This document shows positions 13,850 through 25,498 of a DNA stretch of 64,000 nt, one piece after another. The position numbers and the translations under genes are program-made. The stretch is from Diphasiastrum complanatum (taxonomy: Eukaryota; Streptophyta; Lycopodiopsida; Lycopodiales; Lycopodiaceae), in contig CM055111.1 of assembly GCA_029204225.1 (NCBI GenBank), positions 30,264,164-30,328,163 on the forward strand, given 5' to 3'. A model generated the notes under the pieces. The model saw nothing but the letters and a program-made list of their open reading frames with translations. It made no database searches and was not told where the DNA came from. Position 1 is the first letter of the stretch; each line of letters opens with the position of its first letter.

Positions 13850-15410
13850 AACCTGCCACCGCAGTTCCTGTAAACCAAGATGGTTCCGGACTGAGCAGAG
13901 TAGACAAGGGCAAAGACATAGTTGTTCCAAGAGGATCTCCTAGAAGGTTGACAAGACCACGAAGAGCGCCAGCAAGATATGCGCCAAGCAGATCAGCTTC
14001 CACATCAGAAGAGTTTTGTGAATTCAGTGGCAAACCATAGACATTCGACGATTGAAAGTCCAGAAAAGGACAGATGGATCTCTGAAACCTTCTCTCCTGT
14101 CGTCAAACATTCGTCCCTACGTCTGTTATTTGCATATGCAGTTGCTTATGACCTCAGGATCCACATTGTGGATGAGAAGACAGCCTTCTTGCATGGTGAG
14201 CTAGACGAGGAAGTCTACTTGGATCAACCCCCAGGATACATCTCGAATTCACTTCCTAACTATGCATGCAGAATGCATAGAAATATCTACGGTCTGAAAT
14301 AGTCAGCTCGAAAATGGTACAAGAAGAAAGATCAAGCCTTGAAATCGTTAGAATTCAAGCCACTGGTGGCTGACTCCAATGTGTATGTCAGAATTACAGA
14401 TGGGCAGATCATCATTGTGGCTGTATATTTGGACGACACTCTGATACTTTGCAAGAGTGAGCAGTTGATTGTTGAAGTGAAGATAGACATCTCGAAACAT
14501 TTCGAGATCGTGGATCTGGGAGAAGCCAGGTGTTACCTAGGCTTACAAATTTAAGGGGACTACGAGGGAGGTAGGTTATACCTTCACCAATCTAGATACA
14601 CCCAGAAGATTCTAGAGGACTTTGGGATGCTGACCTGCAAAGGAGCGAACACTCCAATGTTTGCAAAGACGGTTCTGACGAATGATGATAGTCCAAAGAC
14701 TGAGGAGGAGAGAAAACAGATGCAGCTCACACCTTACAAGAAGCTGATAGGACCACTGATGTACCTTGTAGACAACACATGTCCTGATATTGCTTATGCA
14801 ATATTCAGGATGAGCCAATTTTGTATGAATCTAGGCTCGACTCATTGGAAGATTGCAAAACAAATTTTGCAATATCTTCAGTTAACGAGGAATTATGGCT
14901 TGTGTTATTGTCATGGTGCAGGTCTTAGGATAATTTCCTACAGCGATGCTAGCTAAGCATCTCTCAAGGATGATTGTAAAAGCGTCTCAGGAGGATGCAC
15001 CATCGCATCAGGATTTTTAGTTCTCTGGGTCAGCAAGAAGCAGACCGTTGTAGTCCAGTCATCTTGTGAAGTAGAATACGTAGCAACAGCGAAGATGGCC
15101 AACAAAATAATTTGGCTATTGTAGTTCTTGGACGAATTGGGCGAAACAAGAAACGAGCCTCTGGTCTTGCAGATGGACAATGCCTTTGCAATACAGCTGA
15201 CGAAAGATCCCTTGTTCCATTCCAGAATGAAGCACATTGCGATCAAGTATCATTTGATCAGAGATCTAATTGAATAGAAGATGATGCAGACCACCTTCAT
15301 AGGAACGAAAGATATGGTTGCTGACATTTTCACTAAAGCCCTGGACAAAGGACTCTTTGAGAGGCAAAGGAGCAATATCGGGATCGTAAAGCTATCATGC
15401 TTTGAGAGGG
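13850..15410 (+). pseudogene. copia RT and RNase H relic
   Basis: The reading region begins with a basic linker (RRLTRPRRAPARYAP) between integrase and RT. It then gives RT motifs ETFSPVVKHSSLRLL, VDEKTAFLHGEL, the catalytic YLDDTLILCK and EARCYLGLQI. Stops or frame changes occur near 14040, 14302, 14554, 14956, 15120 and 15277. RNase H keeps SDAS, KSVSGGCTIASG and SCEVEYVA, and the end reads DMVADIFTKALDKGLFERQ. It is oriented opposite to the LTR pieces at both flanks (13.2-13.7 and 16.8-17.5 kb), which makes it the inverted core of a chimera. Confidence 0.85.
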
Positions 15411-15518
15411 AGCTAAAGAAACAAAACATTTTTGATTACAAAGCCTTGCTAGCTTTCAGCCCTCCGCCTGATGAAGATGTTCGTGAACTCGAAAATTTGG
15501 AGGCACGAGACACGAAAA

Positions 15519-15617
15519 GGTTCGTGAACACGAAAGTAAAAAGGAACGAAGATGAACGGTTCGCGAACACGAAAGTCAAAGGAGACGGAGATGAACGGTT
15601 TGTGAACACGCAAGATT
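15519..15617 (+). repeat. 39-bp tandem repeat, 2.5 copies
   Basis: Units start at 15519, 15558 and 15597 (partial). In the open frame they read RFVNTKVKRNEDE, RFANTKVKGDGDE and RFVNTQDS. They lie between the RNase H end and the LTR of the same family. The words TTCGTGAACACGAA recall those in the LTR at 11.9 kb in the opposite sense. Confidence 0.8.
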
Positions 15618-15619
15618 CA

Positions 15620-16485
15620 CGAATGAGAATATTTTGTGGTCTGGCACAAGATTCCTTTGTGGTCCAGTATGAGAGAAAGGCAGACGAGGTAAACGAAACC
15701 AACGATGTGACGCAAAAAATGTCGCGAAACCCGTTTTGTCCTCACGCTCCAAAGAGTACCCACAAAGATCACGCAAGTACCCACAAGTACAGAAATCTGA
15801 TTTGATGGCATGATGTCAGCAGATACTCCCTAGGTCGTGGCTAATCTGTCACTCTTGTGATTCCCTAGTTAGTTGTAGATACTTAATCACTCTAATCTTA
15901 GGTTTACATAGAGCGACCATACTTAATGGATAAGACTTGACATAAAGATCAACAGAATACACACATAGTATGATACTGAAGAAATTTGATGCTAGTAAGC
16001 AATCAAGACGATATTCAGAATACATGTATGCTTGTGCGCAAAGACATTTCTGTCTAGGATCAGAAGATCCAATTGTCCGCTAGTGAAGTGAGACTATTAC
16101 TCATGAGAGAACCGAGTTTCTCTCACGCCAATGCATTGTGTGAATTTTGCATGCAGTTCTTGAAGAAAACAGAGAAAGATCAATATAGATGATTTTCTTG
16201 TTGTGTATGATCTCAAATGCAAATGTGTCTGCTATTAATCGTATGTCTATATTTTTCTGTTCATTTTGAACAATCTGGTTGAAACTGTGTTGAATGCTGT
16301 ATCAATTTTATAAACATAAATCAACAATGCCTGACTACATTCTGGAGGATTGTAGGAGTGATTCAGTTGGCATTGTCCAGTTGTCGCATCCGAACCCCAT
16401 CCAAATAGCAGAGAGAGAGAGAGTCGTGCCTGATTCGCCTTCGCGAATCCGACGATTCCAACTCCCTTCAGTGGTATCAGAGCAT
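15620..16485 (+). repeat. Copia LTR, plus strand, followed by PBS
   Basis: The stretch to 16470 is similar in order to the reverse complement of the minus LTRs (CTAGTAAGCA, GATCAGAAGATCC, CTCTCACGCC, CATGCAGTTC). It ends with CCCTTCAG, then TGGTATCAGAGC (16471-16482). The left limit is uncertain: it lies somewhere between the RNase H end at 15410 and about 15690. Like the LTR at 10.9 kb it sits between a pol end and a PBS. Confidence 0.65.
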
Positions 16486-16544
16486 ATCAAATTCTTCATC
16501 AGTTTTTTTTTCTCCATTTGCATAGTTCTTTGTCTGATATTGTA

Positions 16545-16689
16545 GGCATCTCTTCTGTGCCATCCACCCAAGGGAATAAACCTTCGTCTTTAGTATTAGT
16601 GATGTCTTAACTCTCCAAACTAGAAAGTTAGATCCTAAAGAATCAAGAACTGTGCAGATCTCATTTTGTATGCTGTTGATTGAAGCCAT
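16545..16689 (-). pseudogene. copia gag N-terminal fragment
   Basis: From an ATG at 16689 the minus strand reads MASINSIQNEICTVLDSLG, then NFLVWRVKTSLIL, the usual copia Gag start. Similarity to Gag fades near 16590. Beyond about 16545 the sequence is instead the leader that follows the plus-strand PBS at 16471, so the join between opposite-oriented halves lies here. The gag belongs with the minus-strand PBS at 16829-16848 and the LTR to its right. Confidence 0.65.
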
Positions 16690-16828
16690 TGCTTCTTGAG
16701 TGTGTTTCCTTGTTGATGGCCGTTTGTTTGAATGCCTGGTCTATTGGATCTGATATCTTTTCTGCTATGCCAGACTATGATAAAGTAGGTAGGATTTGAT
16801 ACCACTGAAGCAATATGGAAGTGATTTG

Positions 16829-16848
16829 CTCTGATACCACTGATGAAT
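16829..16848 (-). promoter_or_regulatory. Primer-binding site, minus strand
   Basis: The reverse complement reads CAGTGGTATCAGAGCAAATC, an initiator-Met tRNA type PBS directly after the minus-strand LTR. A second, more degraded copy (CAGTGGTATCAAATCC) lies about 40 bases further into the element near 16797. Confidence 0.75.
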
Positions 16849-17488
16849 GATGAGATACTGACCATCCGCTCCTCCGATGTCGCTGATGTGATCCGCTCTG
16901 ACATCATTGAAGCGAATGAATTTAATATTGCGAAGCAAAATGATTCAGATGGAGTTCGAGCTTGATTGCTGGTCACTACCAGCTGCATCAATCCTACAGT
17001 CCTCCAAAATGTAGACAAATACTATTGTACTACGTTAAAGATTAATATAGCATTCAACAAGATCAAACCAAGTTGCAAAATTAAATAAACAAGTGAAACA
17101 GATACTCACATAATAGCAGAACAAATTTCATTCTAATCAAACAAGGTAATAATGAAGTGTGCGCAACGGCTACAAAATCATCTATTGATGTTTTGAATCT
17201 TTGAGCACTGCATGCAGATTCACGTAGTGCGTTGGCATGAGAGAAGCGACATTCTCCCACGAGTAATGTCTCGCTTCACTAGTGGACCTGTGGATCTTCA
17301 GATCCTATCAGAAAACTGTCTCACACGCAGGTGGACTTTTGTTCTATATGTTCGTCTATTTGCTTACCAGCATTAGACTACTTGTGTTTCACACACTATA
17401 TATTATCAGTGTTAACCAGAAAGATATATAGTCATGTTCAGTAACTACTAGATTAGATTGATTAAACATCTATAACTAATCACGAGTT
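16849..17488 (-). repeat. Copia 5' LTR, minus strand
   Basis: This is the partner of 13178-13735 and more complete at its 3' end. It is cut at its 5' side at 17488, where the next copia relic starts. The two minus LTRs and the gag fragment define the ends of one minus-strand element whose interior has been replaced. Confidence 0.75.
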
Positions 17489-20400
17489 TTTGTTCAAGTC
17501 ATACTTAATGGGTTAAAGGAGGAATATGACAACCTTGTTCAGAGTTATGCCATTAAGGAGGAGCTACCAAGTTTGGAAGCACATTTCTGAAGAATCAAGA
17601 CAAGAGTATAAACTCTTGAAAATGGAAAGACTGTCTCTCAACATTGATGGTAAAGCCCTCTTTACCGAAGACAAGCACAAGTCAAGAAGTAAGAATCAAC
17701 ACCAACCCTCTTCAAGCAAGAACAATCTTATTTCCAAGGAGAAAGGAGAAGAGGATGAGTCCTCTCAAGCTTTCACATCCAAGAAGAAGAAGAAAAACAT
17801 CAAGTGTTTCTTTTGTGGCAAGAAGGGGCATTACACCACCAATTGCTTCAAGAAGAAGAGTCAATTTAAGCAAGCCAACATTTCCAATGAAGAGAAGGAA
17901 GATGCTCATGCAAGTGATTGAGAGAGATCTCTTATGGTCTCGAGTTTTTCTTCATCACCTTTCAAGAAGGATGGTTCATGGTACATCGACAGTGGAGCTT
18001 CCTCACATATTTGTAGCTCCAAGCATTCTTTTTCATCGATGACACCTTATGAAGGAGCCAAGAAGTCCATCTACATAGCAAATGATCGTGAGTGTGATAC
18101 TGAAGGCATAGGAACCATTCCCTTAAAGCTTTCATCATCAAAAGTTCTTTCTTTGTCTAAAGTACTTTTTGTTCCTAAGTTAACAAAAAATCTTATTAGT
18201 ATTGGGCAATTGCTTGATAGTGGACTAGATGTGAATTTCAATGTCGATACATGTACAATCAAAAAGCATGATGAGATCCTTGCATTTGGGTCTAGATATG
18301 GTGGAATCTACAAGCTTGATCCCAAAGAGTATGCTAACTCTTGTGATGGTGCTTTTGCTTCTCATATTTCTTTTTAGGAACTATGGCATAGAAGGTTGGG
18401 GCACCCTAACTATAGTTCTATGGTGTCCATGGTCAAGAAAGCCAAAGCTATTGGCGTGCCTAATCTTATCTCCAAAAATTTCAAGCCATGTGAGGCTTGT
18501 GCCATATCTATATTTCATAAGAAGCCTTTTTCAAATTCATCTAATAAGACTACACATCCATTGGAGCTCATACACTCAGATGTGCACTTCTCATCTTCAA
18601 AGAGCAAGGGTGGTGCTACTTGCTATGTAACTTTCATTGATGATTTCACAAGATTTACTTGGTTATATCTTCTAGCTTCAAAGTCTATGGTGTTTGACTA
18701 TTTCCTAAAGTTCAAAGCTCTAGTTGAAAAGCAATTTTCATACAAAATCAAGATTCTTAGAAGTGATGGAGGTGGTGAGTACACTTCCAATAAATTTCAT
18801 GATTATTGTGAGCTTGAAGGCATTAAAAGAGAGTTTTCTTGTGCATATACATCATCTCAAAATGGGGTGGCTGAAAGGAAGCATAGAACCTTGTGTGAAT
18901 GTGCCAAAACCATTAGAATTGAGGCATCCTTGCCAAAAGACTTTTGGGGTGAGGCCATCAATTGCTCAAACTATCTTTGCAATTGACTCCCTCATGTTGC
19001 ACTTGGAGGAAAGTCACCATATAAAGCACTTTATTTGAAGAAACCTAAGGCTGATCACCTTAGAGTATTTGGATGCATATGCTTTGTCCATATTCCCTTG
19101 GAAACGAGAAATAAGGATGATCCTTGTGCAAGCAAAGGAGTAATGGTTGGATATTCATCCAACAAGAAAGCCTATCGAATCTACATGCTCTCTACTTCTA
19201 AAGTAATTGAAAGTAGAGATGTAGTTTTTCATGAAGAAGAAAAGTGCAATCTTAGAGGGGCCGAGATCAAGCAACCTCAAAATCTATCACCTTTTGTTAT
19301 TGAAGACAATCAACATATGGAGGAGTCGAGATTCGAAGATGAAAGTCCTCGGATTTTCACTCCTAGAAGATCCATGAGGGAGAGATCCGAGCCTAAGAGG
19401 CTCACTTATGATGACAAAGGAAAGCAAGTGAATCTTGATTTCACTTATGCTTATTTTGTTTCTCATGAGGAGCCCAAGGATGTCCAAGAAGCCCTCAATA
19501 CCAAGGAGTGGTATGAGGCCATGAAGATTGAATATGATGCCTTGATCACCAGCCACACATGGGAGCTAGTGGATCCACCACCTAACATGCACATCATTGG
19601 ATGCAAGTGGGTGTTCAAGATCAAGTACAATCATGATGGCTCCATCAACAAGTACAAGGCAAAAAATTATGTGCTAAACGATTTGCACAAATATATGGCC
19701 TTGACTATGAAGAAACCTTTGCTCATGTAGCAAAGATGGTGACAATAAGAATCATAATCTCTCTTGCCTTATTCTTGAAGTGGAAATTGTATCAACTTGA
19801 TGTCTCCAATGCTTTTTTGAATGGCTATCTTGAGGAGGAGATTTACATGGAACAACCTCAAGGATTCATCAAGGATAAATCTAAGGTGTGTTTGCTATTT
19901 AGAAGTTTTTATGGCTTGAAGCAAGCATCTAGATCATGGTATTCAAGACTCAACAACTTTCTACTTTCATTAGGATTTATGCTTAGTGACTATGATCCTT
20001 CTATGTACTTAAAATTTGATGGTAGTAATATTGTCATTCTTCTAATCTATGTAGATGACATTATTCTTAGTGGAAGTTGTTTGATGCTAGTTCAAGAAAC
20101 TAAGGATGCATTAGGAGGAGAATTTAAAATGCAAGATCTAGGAGAGATCCATTACATTTTACGCCTTGAGATTGATTTTCATGAAGAGTATGCTTTTATT
20201 TGTCAATCTAGATATGTCTTTTCTATGTTGAGGAAATTCAATATGCAAAACTGTAAAGGCATAGATACTCCCATGGAGCAACATATAAAAGACCCTATTA
20301 AAGGTAATGAAAGATCCTTCGAGGACATCACACTTTATAGGAGTCTTATAGGCTCCTTAATTTGGATTACTATCACTAGACCCGATTTGAGCTATTGTGT

Positions 20401-20990
20401 GCACAAATTGAGTCAATTTATGCATGATCCTAAGATCCAACATTGGAAGATGGCCAAGAGAGTTCTAAGATATGTATCTTCTACTCAAGATTATGGTTTA
20501 TTGTACAAGAATGAAGATCTAACCATTGTTGGCTATTCAGAATCCGATTTTGCAAGTGATAAAATGGATCGAAAGTCCATTAATGCATATGCTATCTTTC
20601 TTGGAGGCAATCTTGTGTCTTGGCTTTCAAAGAAGCAAGATAGCATATCCCTATCTTCTTGTGAGGCCGAGTACAAAGCACTCACTACAACAACTAAACA
20701 GGTGCTTTGGATCAAGAGGTTAATCATGGAGCCAAAGTGCATCAAAGAGGATGATCTTCCCTTGATCAAGTGTGACAACATATCGGCCCAAGCACTTGCA
20801 AACAATCCTATTTTTCATGCAAGAAGCAAGCATATAGAAGTGAACACCATTTTGTAAGGAAAAAGCTCATTGGAGGTGAAATCAACTTGGAACATGTCGA
20901 CACATCTTCATGTATTGTCGATCTTCTCACAAAGCCACTTTGAAAAGGTGCCTTCACAAAGCAAGATCTAATCTTGGTCTTATCTCAAGA
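17489..20990 (+). pseudogene. copia gag-pol relic (gag C-term to RNase H)
   Basis: This is a near-complete copia polyprotein missing the first two-thirds of Gag. In order: the Gag tail (NLVQSYAIKEELPSLEA, with a short internal loss), an intact zinc knuckle CFFCGKKGHYTTNC, the protease WYIDSGASSHICSS, and integrase with HRRLGHPNYSS, then DDFTRFTWLYLL, SDGGGEY and QNGVAERKHRT. RT has VSNAFLNGYLEEEIYMEQ and IYVDDIILSG, and RNase H has SESDFASDKMDRKSINAY. Stops or shifts fall near 17920, 18377, 18986, 19730 and 20857. It is the same family as the complete element at 26.5-32.6 kb. The left end is a sharp junction with the minus-strand LTR at 17488. Confidence 0.9.
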
Positions 20991-21031
20991 TCGATGCTTG
21001 ATCCACACTAGATACCTTTTTAGGAGGAGTG

Positions 21032-21662
21032 TTGAAATATTGGAAAAATCTATCTAATGTTGTAAGTAGGGGTCCTAAAAATGCCAAAGATGAATTGAGC
21101 TCTTTTGGCTTAGTAAAGACTCATCTTAGAATAAAATATTCAAGGTAGGCAGAAGTAGAAACTCGAGCTACCATAGGAATTGCCATTTGTACTTTGCATG
21201 CCACATTTAATGCATGAAAATACTAGGTGGCACAATTAGACATATTGAGGTGGCTTGAATAAGTCTAGATAGCTTGAGAGGTGGATTCATAACTCCAATT
21301 CAACTCAAAGTAGGAGGAGAGTCCATGGATCTATATATATGTGATGTACTCTCATTGAGAAGATGGTGATTTTTGTGTGTAATGCAAATTTGGAGACTAA
21401 GCTCTTTGTGCCATCTCTCTCTAGTCAAGTTTGTACATTCACTTTCTCTCTCTAGCCGAGTTGAGACATTTATTGTACTTAGTTTCATGTTTTAAATGCA
21501 TCTTACATGTGTGAGAGTATTTTGTGAATAGATCTTGCTTGCAACACAATAATATTGCTTGTATGATCAACTTTCCTATTGTCAATCAATGCTAGTTTGA
21601 TCTTTATGGTATTATTGGGCTTAGGAGGTCAAAAGTACATGTGTAGAGCATCCCACATGTGT
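21032..21662 (+). repeat. 3' LTR of the copia relic
   Basis: It starts TGTTGAAATATTGG immediately after the purine run TTTAGGAGGAG. It ends near ATCCCACATGTGTGAATTTAA, which aligns with the ending ATCCACACGTGTGAAATTCAACA of the related family at 27.1 kb. The terminal CA is not preserved, so the last bases are probably lost. There is no 5' partner. Confidence 0.65.
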
Positions 21663-21821
21663 GAATTTAATTGCCTTCACCTGCATAGCAAGAAGAGAGA
21701 GGGAGAGAAGAGAGAGAAGACAGAGAGTGGAAAGAGAGAGAGAGAGAATGCCTAGGTTGAGAAAGGCTTTGGGGGCTCGAGCACCTACCCAAAGCTATTC
21801 TATCCCAATGTAGGGAGAGAG

Positions 21822-21948
<127 letters not shown>

Positions 21949-21964
21949 TGGAGATGGAGATGGA

Positions 21965-23640
21965 GAAACCAAGAGAGTTTTATTAAGAAGAGAATGGAAG
22001 ATGATACAATACAAAGGAAATGACTCCCTCTTATAGATTTTAGAGGTGAGCCTCCTTCACTCTCATTGGCCACTTCATTGGGGCAAGAATTCTAATCCAA
22101 GTCTTTAAAATAAACACAACTTCATTGGTGCTAAGAAAGCACAAGGGCAATCACATGATTTATGTGAGTTTTAAGTTGGGCCCTTTTAGTTTTTTTATTT
22201 GCAACTTGACTTAGGACCTCTAATGTCATTTTAGAGTTTTAAGACCCTAGTCTCTTATTCCTAGGAATTACAACTTGCTACTTATGCTCATTGGGTTGGG
22301 CTTATACGCGCAGGATGCCAGTGCCCTCACACTTATTACCCTACTTACAATGTACTATGGCAGGGCCCACTAGGTAAGGCTTGGCCAATAGTATTTAAAG
22401 TGATGGGACCCACTTGTTTATTATTGTGCAGGAAATACTCACAACAGGGTCCACGGCCCAAAGTAGTGCCAATCTCTCAGCACTAGGCTGCAACTGTCAT
22501 GAAGGGACGCTGTTGTCGGTTCTTTTATTGTTGGGACATGGGTGCTTCAGAAAAAACATGGATAAAATTTGCTTACGTAAAACCTGAGGCTTTATTAGTG
22601 GATGATCAGCAAGAACTAGGACTGGCCAAATCTTCAATAATACCCATAAGGGTTTGGTGACCATTCTGGATAACCTTGTTCATCAACAATTGGGTAGTTG
22701 AGACATTTCATTCAGAGTATCCCAAGATAAAACTGGATTCTCATAGATTGGCGCAACTGGTCCCAACGTCATAGGGTCTCACAATTTGTAATGTGGATAC
22801 GACGTGCTCGTTTGACTACTTTCTCGATCCAGGTAATGGTATGCTTGAACCTGACAACTTTCCTCCATAGTCAATCTTACAAATTGAGGACAAGGTGTTG
22901 TTGTTGTACGCGCTGGTGCTTGCTGGACTGGAGGCCTAATTGGGCTTGGATGTGGAGGGAACAAATCAGCTTGATCTGAGGTTCATTCACTTGATTCAGT
23001 CCAGGAATGTTGGATCTTGATGGATAATGTGACTGCACCCTAGATTTGACAAGATCTGATTAGTTTCAGTTGGCTAATAGTGTGATTTTAGCCCTTTTTA
23101 TTGGTATTTTGTGGGTTTTTTTTTTTTTTTTTTTGTTGAGATTTCTTCAGATCTGAGTGAATCTAACCTTCAACCTTCCTACAGTAGTTGTATCTGGACC
23201 ATTTCTAGAAATGTGAGTTTTGCAAGAGTTCTTGATGGACATATTTGTCAAGATCTTGAAAAAACTTAGTTTTTAGGCACTTTTTCTTAGATATTTCTAA
23301 ATATAACCATTGGATCTTCACAAAAATTTACAGTAGCCAGATCTTAGTTAGATATATCTATTAAACTCTTTGCAAAGGCTACTTTCCAACATATCTTAAA
23401 AGATCATGGAAAGAGTGCATTTTTTTGGAGGCTTTTTGCAAAATTTTAAGATTTTCTAGGAACAAACTCTCTCAGACTGGCATACACTTGTGTCTAAGTC
23501 AGATTCACTTTTTCACAAAGCTACGAGAGTTACTTCCCAATAAAACTCAAAAAATCTTAAAAAAATGCATTTTGTTTGGGATTTTTGCAAAATTTGAGAA
23601 TTTTACGAGAGAAAACCCTCTCAGACTGGTATGCACTTCA
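21965..23640. other. No recognised gene
   Basis: No protein motif or LTR structure is recognised. There is a T run of about 19 near 23115-23135. Two related phrases near 23440-23490 and 23575-23640 share TTTTTGCAAAATTT and CTCTCAGACTGG(C/T)AT, so part of this is a decayed direct duplication with a spacing of about 140 bp. Confidence 0.4.
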
Positions 23641-23657
23641 ACATCACTTTCGCTTCT

Positions 23658-24150
23658 CTACAGAATATCAAGAATTTGTTCTTCTTCTTGTGCTGGCTCT
23701 TGCTGGATATCTTCTTGACTCTGCCCCTGCTCAACAACAATCTCTGTTTCTTCTTCGGATTCTTGGCTCCTGTCTGTACTGGAAAGTGGCTTATATTGTG
23801 ATGACGGAGAGCACATCCCCACCAAGCTCCCTTGGTGGTGGCTTGATGATGATGATGCCATCTTTGTGGTGGTTGCCTTTGATACTTTTATTTGTGAATC
23901 TGCACCAATTGAAGGGGCTAACTCTAGCAATACCGGTGCAATTATGATATCTTCCTGCACAGCTAACACACCAGCATGTATGCATAGAATACCAAACTGC
24001 AAACCAAGCCTAGAAAACTGATTAATCTTTAATAATTTACAGAATTACTTAAAAGCAATTTGTCTGAAGACAATGTGTACTCCGTTCAAGGCTCTTAGCA
24101 GGTATCCCATATTTGTGCTGAAAATTGTGTACTCTTGCTTCGGTAAGAAT
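23658..24150 (-). pseudogene. Fragment of unknown ORF, related to 61.4-61.8 kb
   Basis: In two frames the minus strand reads FLPKQEYTIF, YLLRALNGVHIVF and then LGLQFGILCIHAGVLAVQE, followed by a Ser-rich and Glu/Gln-rich tail. The same blocks (FLPKQEVYNI, ALNDELITFGQIA, LGMHFGILCLYAGILSVQE) occur on the minus strand at 61.4-61.8 kb, so this is a conserved protein and not noise. Its function is unknown. It follows a gypsy integrase on the same strand with almost no gap, which is the place where plant gypsy elements can carry an extra, envelope-position ORF. That association is inference. Confidence 0.5.
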
Positions 24151-24159
24151 ATAGAAGCA

Positions 24160-25150
24160 AGAGCAAATTGCACAAAGCTTTTCCCTCATTTAATTTTTTT
24201 TTTTTAATAGATTGGTCAAAAATGTCTTTTCTTTTATTCCAAACTCGTTCAGTCTTGATTAATGAAAGACAACGATCCTCCTCCAGTTGCGTCAAAGATA
24301 TCTTCTGCTCCCGGAGACTATCGTGTTCATCCATTCGCTCGTCATTACTAATGCAAAACGTTGGAACTTCAAATTCTATTGGTAATATGAGATGCATTCC
24401 ATACACAAGATAGTATGGAGTCTGCCTAGTTGTGATCTTTTCGACAGTTCTGTATGCCCATAAGACAGATGGTAACTTCTGATTCCAATCAGAAGAATGC
24501 GTTTCTGTTACTTTATTCAGAATTTTACATAAAATTCCATTTGCTCGTTCCGTAAGCCCATTCACTTTTGAATTATATGGTGTGGTTTGGCGATGAGTAA
24601 TGGAGAAGTATGACAACATAGCCTCGATGGTCTGATTAAGAAAATGGGTTCCCCTATCGCTAACGAGTTCTAAGGGACATCCATATCGTGTGATAATGTT
24701 TTGGAATAAAAACTTTGCTACAGTCCTAGCATCATTTTTAACTATGGTTTCGGCCTCAACCATCTTGGTAGCATAGTCCGTAGCAACAAGAACGTAACGT
24801 CGATGAGTTTTATGCATGATCGGTTTGATAGGCCCTACAAAATCTATCCCCCACTTCTCAAAGAGTGATAAGGGAATAATTGGAGTAAGCGGCCAATGTG
24901 TTGCGAAGCTGGGTTTTCCCATCCTCTAACATGCATCACATTTTTGAATGAATAATTTAACATCTCTATAGATGGTAGGCCACCACTATTTAGCATTGAG
25001 GATTTTTTTTGCAATGTTTTTAAGACCATAGTGATCCCCCAAATCTTTCTCATGTAATACACTTATTACAATGGTCGTCTCGGTCAGTTCTAAACATCGG
25101 CGAAGTCTATCGCCAGCTCCTAATTTATACAATATTTTATCTACTTACGT
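24160..25150 (-). pseudogene. gypsy integrase relic
   Basis: The minus strand gives the integrase N-terminal zinc-binding region in broken frames (HEKDLGDHYGLKNIAKKIL, WWPTIYRDVKLFIQKCDAC). An uninterrupted catalytic core follows: WGIDFVGPI with the first Asp, LVATDYATKMVEAE, LVSDRGTHFLNQ with the second Asp, and GLTERANGILCKILNK with the Glu helix. It continues to WAYRTVEKITTRQTPYYLVYG and DIFDQS. The reading then passes directly into the unknown fragment at 24.15 kb, so the integrase C-terminal domain is lost. The C-terminal part of the core is homologous to the plus-strand relic at 12.0-12.7 kb. Confidence 0.85.
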
Positions 25151-25498
25151 GAGTGATTGAGAGATGCCGCTTCCAATCCGGAGGGCCGTCTCAACCACCC
25201 CGTGCTCCCCAGCCGATGAGGATTTTCCAGGCCCCCAGAGGTACGGCTACAAGGAGGTGTAACTGCAATTTCGATCTTATCGATCCTGTCTTTCCATATC
25301 CTAGCTCTAGGTGAGGGTCAATAAGGACATCCATTATACTACGGCTGCACTTGGTAGAGAGGATGGTGCTTACAATTTTCTTAAGATGTCCCTGAGTACT
25401 CAATCAACAATGTTAAGGCACAGAAGATGAAGCTAGTACACATACACCAAATAGAAATAGGACATCATCATAAGATGATCTACCTTAGGATTTTTCTT
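25151..25498. other. No recognised gene
   Basis: A somewhat GC-richer patch at 25190-25260 carries no protein motif I know. It separates the gypsy integrase relic from a copia integrase relic on the same strand. Confidence 0.35.
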
